Part shown: positions 57,659 to 64,000 of the stretch, piece by piece
How positions within the stretch are numbered: position 1 is the stretch's first letter
Layout of the letters: each line of letters opens with the position of its first letter
Source of the DNA: Hyperoodon ampullatus
Taxonomy: Eukaryota > Chordata > Mammalia > Artiodactyla > Ziphiidae
DNA length: 64,000 bases
Assembly: GCA_949752795.1 (NCBI GenBank)
Contig: OX457061.1
Span: forward strand, 127,625,530 to 127,689,529
Direction of reading: 5' to 3'
Notes under the pieces: generated by a model
The model's database searches: none
Seen by the model: only the letters and a program-made list of their open reading frames with translations
Told to the model about the DNA's origin: nothing
Made by a program: the position numbers and the translations under genes

Positions 57659-58755
57659 CCCAGTGGTTTTCTTAACAGCTTCTGTGTACTCACCTGCTGC
57701 CTCTTGGTTGGCAGAAGCTGCTTCTCTTGTTATCCTGACATTTTTTAAGCCAAACCTCTTTCTGCAGTTCTCACCCCATCCTTTGCTGGCCTTCAGTTCT
57801 CCAGCTTTACCTCCTTCACCTTCCTTTTACTTTAAGCTGTCATATAATGACTTTGCTTTTTCTTCAATAATCTTATAGTCTCTAGGTAAGCCTTTCTTAC
57901 AGCACCCACAAAAAAGCTGCATTTTTAATAGGAAATAAAAGAGTATTTCACAAAAAGTGCAAGATTTTTGCATGTGCTGGAGTTGCTGCAGTGAAAGCTT
58001 TGCAAATTTCCTTTTCTTTCTTTCTGATGGTCCTTATGCTGGATTTATTCATCTTGAAATGGCAGCCACCACAGCTGCGGGCATCAATCTACAGAGCACA
58101 TCAAACAATCCAGCCTTTTCTTGTCATGTCCTGACTTTCTCTGCTTCTTGGGAGCACGGCCAGCATCACTAGTGGCACTTCCTGGGTCCCATGGCATTAT
58201 TCAGGGTTTACAGTTTTGCACTAGACACGATGAAAAACACGCAGGTACTTCAACTTATCACTTTTTACTAGATTCGCAATTTCCTGGGGAGGGGAACGGC
58301 TCAGACAGAGATGATGAGCATCTCAGAGCATTTTAAGTGGTTCCTCACTACACTTGAGCTCAGCGCAGTAGCAGCAGTGCTGGTGCAAAATTACTACAGC
58401 AAGACAGCATATGCCACGGTTAACTGTGTGCGGTGATGATTGAATAGTGCATCTTTATGTTTGTCTATATTTCTCTCAACTGAATGGTGCCATGTATGGT
58501 CTGTAATTGTGTACATAAGTGTTGATAAATTTTAACTTTATGTAATAAATTTGTGCATATTTTATGGTGGTAAATGACAAAATAGACTAGTATCTACATA
58601 TATTTTATGTATTCCTGACGTACCTAACTTTTTCTTAATTCTTTTGATATTTCTAGGCTACGTGGTTCATCTGCAGTTTTTTTCCAAATTGTCATAAATC
58701 TCCAAAAATGTTTTCCATATATTTATTGAAAAAAATCTGCCTATAAGTGGGATTG

Positions 58756-59090
58756 ATGTTTCTGTTTACAGTTTAGAGAATGTAAACTATGCTGTGCTTT
58801 TTCTTCATTTTAAACTGCTTACAAAAGTAAAATTACATTTCACTGTACTCTGTATACCTCAAAGACTAATTTTAAAGGCATCTCTTGGATGTCTTCATGG
58901 TTTTTTATTACAATTTATCTTTTCACTGTTAGTTTGATTGCTTTATTTGGAAATCATATTTGAAAGCCCAAGAATAATGATATATAACCAAGAAATAATA
59001 TTTTGAATAAATATTTGAAAAAATCAGTCCACACAGATTTTCAGGGGATTCAACAGGCAGAGGAGAAGTCATATTTGGATTTTTAAATAC
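58756..59090. other. Intronic DNA without recognised gene
   Basis: AT-rich sequence between the Tigger remnant and the next L1. Nothing recognised. Confidence 0.4.
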
Positions 59091-59092
59091 TT

Positions 59093-61289
59093 AATTTTGT
59101 TCTCAAGATTGCTTTGGCTATTCGGGGTCTTTTGTGTTTTCATACAAATTGTGAAATTTTTTGTTCTAGTTCTGTGACAAATGCCAGTGGTAGTTTGATA
59201 GGGATTGCATTGAATCTGTAGATTGCTTTGTGTAGTAGAGTCATTTTCACAGTATTGATTCTTCCAATCCAAGAACATGTTATATCTCTCCATCTATTTG
59301 TATCATCTTTAATTTATTTCATCAGTGTCTTATAGTTTTCTGCATACAGGTCTTTTGCCTCCTTAAGTAGGTTTATTCCTAGATATTTTATTCTTTTTGT
59401 TGCAAGAGTAAATTGGAGTGTTTCCTTGATTTCACTTTCAGATTTTTCATCATTAGTGTATAGGAATGCCAGAGATTTCTGTGCATTAATTTTGTATCCT
59501 GCTACTTTACCAAATTCATTGATTAGCTCTAGTAGTTTTCTGGTAGCATCTTTAGGATTCTCTATGTATAGTATCATGTCATCTGCAAACACTGACAGCT
59601 TTACTTCTTCTTTTCTGATTTGGATTCCTTTTATTTCTTTTTCTTCTCTGAATGCTGTGGCTAAAACTTCCAAAACTATGTTGAATAATAGTGGTGAGAG
59701 TGGGCAACCTTGTCTTCTTCTTGACCTCAGTGGAAATGGTTTCAGTTTTTCACCATTGAGGACGATGTTGGCTGTGGGTTTGTCACATATGGCCTTTATT
59801 ATGTTGAGGAAAGTTCCCTCTATGCCTACTTTCTGGAGGGTTTTAATCATAAATGGGTGTTGAATTTTGTTGAAAGCTTTCTCTGCATCTATTGAGATGA
59901 TCATATGGTTTTTCTCCTTCAATTTGTTAATATGGTGTATCACATTGATTGATTTACGTATATTGAAGAATCCTTGCATTCCTGGAATAAACCCCACTTG
60001 ATCATGGTGTATGATCCTTTTAATGTGCTGTTGGATTCTGTTTGCTAGTATTTTGTTGAGGATTTTTGCATCTATGTTCATCAGTGATATTGGCCTGTAG
60101 TTTTCTTTCTTTGTGACATCTTTGTCTGGTTTTGGTTACAGGGTGATGGTGGCCTCATAGAATGAGTTTGTTCCTCCCTCTACTATATTTTGGAAGAGTT
60201 TGAGAAGGATAGGTGTTAGCTCTTCTCTAAATGTTTGATAGAATTCACCTGTCAAGCCATCTGGTCCTGGGCTTTTGTTTTTTGGAAGATTTTTAATCAC
60301 AGTTTCAATCTCAGTGCTTGTGATTGGGGTGTTCATATTTTCTATTTCTTCCTGGTTCAGTCTTGGCAGGTTGTGCATTTCTAAGAATTTGTCCGTTTCT
60401 TCCAGGTTGTCCATTTTATTGGCATACAGATACTTGTAGTAATCTCTCATGATCCTTTGTATTTCTGCAGTGTCAGTTGTTACTTCTCCTTTTTCATTTC
60501 TAATTCTATTGATTTGAGTCTTCTCCCTTTTTTTCTTGATGAGTCTGGCTAATGGTTTATCAATTTTGTTTATCTTCTCAAAGAACCAGCTTTTAGTTTT
60601 ATTGATCTTTGCTATCATTTCCTTCATTTCTTTTTCATTTATTTCTTATCTGATCTTTATGATTTATTTCCTTCTGCTAACTTTGGGTGTTTTTTGTTCT
60701 TCTTTCTCTTAATTGCTTTAGGTGCAAGGTTAGGTTTTCTATTTGAGATATTTCCTGTTTCTTAAGGTAGGATTGTATTGCTCTAAATTTCCCTCTTAGA
60801 ACTGCTTTTCCTGCATCCCATAGGTTTTGGGTCGTCGTGTCTCCATTGTCATTTGTTTCTAGGTATTTTTTGATTTCCTCTTTGATTTCCTCAGTGGTCA
60901 CTTGGTAATGGAGCTGGAGGAATCAGGCTCCCTGACTTCAGACTATACTACGAAGCTACAGTAATCAAGACAGTATGGTACTGGCACAAAAACAGACATA
61001 TAGATCAATGGAACAGGATAGAAAGCCCAGAGATAAACCCATGCACATATGGTCACCTTATCTTTGAGAAAGGAGGCAAGAAAATACAGTGGAGAAAAGA
61101 CAGCCTCTTCAATAAGTGGTACTGGGAAAACTGGACAGGTATATGTATGAAATTAGAACACTCCCTAACACCATACACAAAAATAAACTCAAAATGGATT
61201 AAAGACCTAAATGTAAGGCCAGACACTATCAAACTCTTAGAGGAAAACATAGGCAGAACACTCTATGACATAAATCACAGCAAGATCCT
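59093..61289 (+). mobile_element. L1 LINE with 5' inversion (twin priming), 3' end missing
   Basis: The left arm (59093-about 60905) is inverted L1 ORF2. The minus-strand frame 59314-60081 (255 codons) is a reverse-transcriptase region with the segments [30 protein letters not shown] and the catalytic FADDMILY. Frames at 60136-60627 and 60677-60901 hold the upstream ORF2 part, including [17 protein letters not shown]. The right arm (about 60905-61289) is sense ORF2, beginning AATGGAGCTGGAGGAATCAGG. In L1 order the right arm starts where the left edge of the inverted arm stops (GTTCTCAAGATTGC at 59099), as expected for twin priming. The frame is broken between 60081 and 60136. No 3' UTR is present; a CHR-2 takes over at 61290. 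Confidence 0.88.
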
Positions 61290-61503
61290 TTTTTTTGTTT
61301 TGTTTTGTTTTGTGGTACGTGGGCCTCACACTGTTGTGGCCTCTCCCATTGCGGAGCACAGGCTCTGGACGCGCAGGCTCAGCGGCCATGGCTCACTGGC
61401 CCAGCCGCTCCGCTGCATGTGGGATCTTCCTGGACCGGGGCACGAACCCGTGTCCCCTGCATTGGCAGGTGGACTCCCAACCACTGCGCCGCCAGGGAAG
61501 TCC
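61290..61503 (-). mobile_element. CHR-2-like SINE at an L1 edge (antisense)
   Basis: A TTTTG-repeat tail, body GTGGTACGTGGGCCTCACAC, inverted head GCCGCCAGGGAAGTCC. L1 sense sequence lies directly on its left. The right flank (TGGGCTCCGTTTCTTCAC) is not L1, and no target duplication is visible. Confidence 0.9.
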
Positions 61504-61544
61504 TGGGCTCCGTTTCTTCACAGGAACTCAGAACCGGAGGGCCT

Positions 61545-61775
61545 GAATTAAATTAAAAATTAATTAAATTAATATTAAGTAAATTATTTTTATTTATTAT
61601 TATTTAAATAGATTATTTATTTATTATAATTATGTATTATGTTTTATTAATATTAATTATTAATATTAATTATTAAATCAATTAATTATTAATTAAATAA
61701 ATAATTTTATTTATTATTAAATAAATAATTGTTATTAAATAAATAAATAAAATAAAATTAATTTAAAAAATATAT
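61545..61775. repeat. AT-only low-complexity tract (TTAA/TTAT-rich)
   Basis: About 230 bases of almost pure A and T, with overlapping ATTAAT, TTATTTAT and AATAAATA words including palindromic TTAATTAA. Probably replication-slippage-derived. Likely DNA-unwinding-prone. Confidence 0.9.
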
Positions 61776-61919
61776 AGTTACCTGTAATCATACCCAAAGT
61801 CATAATTTTATTCCACACTTCATATTGTCTCTAGAAAGGACCAGAAGTTACCAGACCCACATTGTGTGAGAATTCTGAGGTTTGTAATGAAAGTTGTGTA
61901 AACCTGGAGCTCTCTCTTC

Positions 61920-61944
61920 TGTGTGTGTGTGTGTGTGTGTGTGT
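61920..61944 (+). repeat. TG dinucleotide microsatellite
   Basis: A run of about 12 TG units followed by a G-run (GGGGGGTGG). Confidence 0.93.
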
Positions 61945-62253
61945 TGGGGGGTGGCTGGAGCCCCGCCTCCCCCTGAGCCTGTTGCAGCCCTGGCTTCCCT
62001 GCGGTTGAGGGGGTGTCCTGCTGCCCCTGCTCCTCTCCCGATCGTGTATTGATCTGGATCCTGTTGGGCACCAGGGTGTTTGTGGATTGTGTGCCCCCTT
62101 CAGTGAGGGATTTTACACAATTTAGGTGACTTATCCGTCCTGGTTGTAGCACTTAGACGCTGACGCTAGCTTGTTCACTGTTCGAGGTCTGTGTTTCTCA
62201 CTCCCAGGAATTATTTCTACAACTTGGTGAATGCAGTTGCTCCCCTGGAGCTG

Positions 62254-62488
62254 TCTGTCTCTCTGTCTCGTCTCTCCCTGTCTCTGCCTCTGTCTCTATC
62301 TCTGTCTCCCTTTCTCTGTGTCTCTCCTTGTCTCTGTGTCTCTCTCCCTGTCTCTGTCTCCCTGTCTCTGTCTTTCTCTCTGTCTCTTATCTCTCTCCCT
62401 CCTTGTCTCTATCTCTCTCTCCCTATCTCTGTCTCTGTCTTTTCCTCACTCTCTCTCTCTGTCTCCCCGTCTCTCTCCCCTTTCTTTT
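62254..62488 (+). repeat. Polypyrimidine TCTCTG-type simple repeat
   Basis: About 235 bases of imperfect TCTCTG/TCTCCC units, nearly all C and T with periodic G, strongly purine-rich on the other strand. Ser/Leu-rich frames on + (102-108 codons) are artefacts of the repeat. Confidence 0.92.
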
Positions 62489-63570
62489 GTGAAGCTGTGT
62501 TCCATGTGTTCCCTTAAAGTTAGTTTGAACACTCTTTGATGCTGAATTCCTTCGGCTGTAGAAACTTTGCAGATTATACTTGAGAACACCTCCACCACGG
62601 GGAGATGAGGGCCTCAGGGTGGTTAACAAAGACATCTCACTGTGAGCGTCACCAACGTAGCCCAGCGGCATCGGTGCTGCTGTGAATCTGCCCTGGATGG
62701 TCTCGCAGATTCGCTGCCAGCAGGCCGTCTCCATCCCACTCAGCGCTTTTCAGGTGACCTGCCACCTGCTGTACCTGACTCATGAGGACAGGCTGTCACA
62801 CCTTGCTGCCCAGGTGAATGGACTGCAGTGTTACCAGAATCTCCCGTGTTCCACTGGCATCTTTATAAGGTGAATATTAGCCTCTGTCCTTAGTCTAAAT
62901 AGGTCACGCTTGCTCTTCCAAAAGATACTGGTACTTTATCCTCAACTCTAATACATTTATGATGCACTTTCTTGATAGGTTATTTATACAAAGTGAGACC
63001 CTTCTACTGTTGTTGGCTGTGTAGGTTTTTCCTAGACTAAGAGTCTCTGGAAAGTGACATTTTCAAATTCAGAGCCCTGTTTTAGAAGATGTGTCCTATT
63101 TAGTAACAGGAACCCCCTGGGGGCTAATTATCCTTGAAGCATTCCCCTTCTGATCTTTCCTTACAAAGAAAAATTATAGTTTTACTGTGTTTCCAAGGCA
63201 CACGCGATAAATCACCCAATTCATAGCAACAGTTGTATTCCAGATGGTATTATAAGGCGTGATTTTTTTTAAAGAAAAGCTCCTATTACTAGCATGTGTG
63301 TGTGATTAAGGATATCATAATGTTACAGTACTAAAAATAGTCGCTATTTGTCATATGTTGTATGTATTGTTTGTCGAATATTACTTGAATTTTTCCAGGC
63401 CAGTCTGTTTTCTTTGTAATTATTGACTAAGAAGGGCATACACATCTGTGTAATTTTAAACTCAAGTAAACCTAATACAAAGTAATTTCTCCCACAGAGT
63501 AGATGTGCCTAAGATGTAAATCTCTGTCAGAGATAATATTGATGGTTATTTTTCATATCTGTATACCATC
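62489..63570. other. Intronic DNA without recognised gene
   Basis: Moderate-GC sequence to about 62870, then AT-rich. Short frames only; no SPOCK3 exon recognised. Confidence 0.4.
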
Positions 63571-63574
63571 CAAA

Positions 63575-63675
63575 GCCATCTATATGTATATGTTTATTCA
63601 TATCTACATCTATATAATGTGTATACATATAGCATATATATATAGTGTGTGTACATACATATATATATAGCATTT
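63575..63675. repeat. TA/TATG-rich simple repeat
   Basis: ATATGTATATGTTTATTCAT, GTGTATACATATAG and TATATATATAG runs of alternating pyrimidine-purine sequence. Imperfect and probably unstable in length. Confidence 0.85.
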
Positions 63676-63789
63676 ATTAATGCTTACAATACACAGAGGC
63701 CAACAGCAAGCAGAGAGTAAATAATGTACTTCTATATTTCATTTTTTAAAATAATTACGCATTTTTTTTGCTTATGCAATATCTCTGCT

Positions 63790-64000
63790 GGTAGTCCTGC
63801 TCTGTCTTCTTTTCTTATTGATGTATAATTGACTTACAACACTATGTTACTTCCAGGGTACAACATAGTGATCTGATATTTCTGTACATTACAAAATGAT
63901 CACCATGATGTCTGGATACCATCTGTCACCGTACAAAGTTATTAAAATATTATTGACTATCTGCTGCACACACATCACTGTCACTTCTTTATTTTGTGAC
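63790..64000 (-). mobile_element. Old L1 3' end running off the window (antisense)
   Basis: TTATTGATGTATAATTGACTTACAACAC, GGGTACAACATAGTGATCTGATA, ACATTACAAAATGATCACCATGATG and ATACCATCTGTCACCGTACAAAG follow the same old L1 3' UTR type as at 21375. Cut by the window end. Confidence 0.78.

Larger units (their letters stand above)
55748..58190 (-). pseudogene. Tigger transposase pseudogene (pogo/jerky-type, DDE)
   Basis: Fragments in the correct order on the minus strand. The N-terminal helix-turn-helix region (58190-57960) keeps AGRAPKKQRKS and is broken by stops. The DNA-binding part (57900-57675) keeps KRFGLKNVRITREAAS and EAAGEYTEAVKK. The catalytic region (about 56220-56100) keeps LPFKVLLILDNVPCY and EPHEFNTRGVKVV, with LILDN carrying the second catalytic aspartate. 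The C-terminus (55993-55748) keeps INSCWRKLCPDAVRDFTGF and PIKEIMTELLG. Such proteins cut and paste DNA flanked by their own inverted repeats. Stops, frameshifts and three insertions make it non-functional. Confidence 0.85.
53456..58755 (-). mobile_element. Tigger-family (pogo-type) DNA transposon, expanded and interrupted
   Basis: The left edge is the terminal inverted repeat CAGTTGACCCTTGAGCAAT (MER28/Tigger2 type). The right part retains ATTGTGTACATAAGTGTTGA, CTACGTGGTTCATCTGCAG (58659) and CTATAAGTGG (58742), then loses the last ~40 bases including the right terminal repeat. Transposase text runs on the minus strand. Insertions inside are the minisatellite (54500-55440), a SINE (56367-56559), an L1 (56762-57311) and a CHR-1 (57327-57658). 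The element is immobile. Confidence 0.82.

Noticed and set aside
59314..60081. Possible active reverse transcriptase
   Set aside because: The FADD motif is present, but the element is inverted, lacks its endonuclease start, ORF1 and 3' end, and is frame-broken at about 60081-60136. It is a dead L1 copy.
62191..62539. Ser/Leu-rich membrane-like proteins
   Set aside because: Translations of a TCTCTG polypyrimidine repeat in two frames.
49272..64000. Next SPOCK3 exon (linker and EF-hand part)
   Set aside because: I looked for the CSDLEF and RLRDWFKAL-type coding sequence and did not find it; it probably lies beyond the window.

Overview
The window is nuclear DNA from a cetartiodactyl mammal, most likely a whale or dolphin. 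The evidence is about 15 copies of the tRNA-Glu-derived CHR SINE family, mostly the short CHR-2-like form typical of Cetacea. They lie among cetartiodactyl-type L1 fragments, MIR/L2, MER5A and MER20 relics, a Tigger DNA transposon and one solo LTR. I see no bacterial genes, CRISPR array, rRNA or functional tRNA gene.

The only host protein-coding sequence I can support is two consecutive exons on the + strand, at 27609-27732 and 49157-49271. Together they encode one Kazal-like (follistatin-type) module matching testican-3, so the window lies inside the large gene SPOCK3. The splice joins the codons CAG and TGC in phase 0, and the intron between them is 21,424 bases. Everything else is intron: upstream (1-27608), central (27733-49156) and downstream (49272-64000). 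Apart from the L1 and Tigger relics, the long open frames are shadows of SINEs, simple repeats or the GC-rich minisatellite.

Layout. 1-9.5 kb: old L2 and L1 pieces, one sense CHR-2 SINE and a CCAT tetranucleotide array. 9.5-11.1 kb: an L1 with a twin-priming inversion. 12.3-19.2 kb: three CHR SINEs, a 103-base L1 tail and a solo LTR. 21.4-23.8 kb: nested L1s interrupted by a CHR-2. 27.6 kb: first exon. 31-42 kb: MER5A, SINE-rich intron, an old antisense L1 and a CpG-rich block at about 40.3-41.0 kb. 42.4-49 kb: an L1 tail, a CHR-1, a MER20, a repeat-poor AT-rich block and an L1 tail just before the second exon. 50.4-52.1 kb: antisense L1 ORF2 ending in a CHR-2. 53.5-58.8 kb: a Tigger copy holding a 31-copy GC-rich minisatellite, two SINEs and an L1. 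59.1-61.5 kb: a second twin-primed L1 with recognisable reverse transcriptase. 61.5-64 kb: AT-rich, TG and polypyrimidine simple repeats and an L1 tail.

I found no new multigene system. The most notable structures are the minisatellite grown from transposon sequence, the same 15-base target used by two successive retrotransposons, and the two twin-primed L1s. The testican-3 linker also looks unusually divergent.
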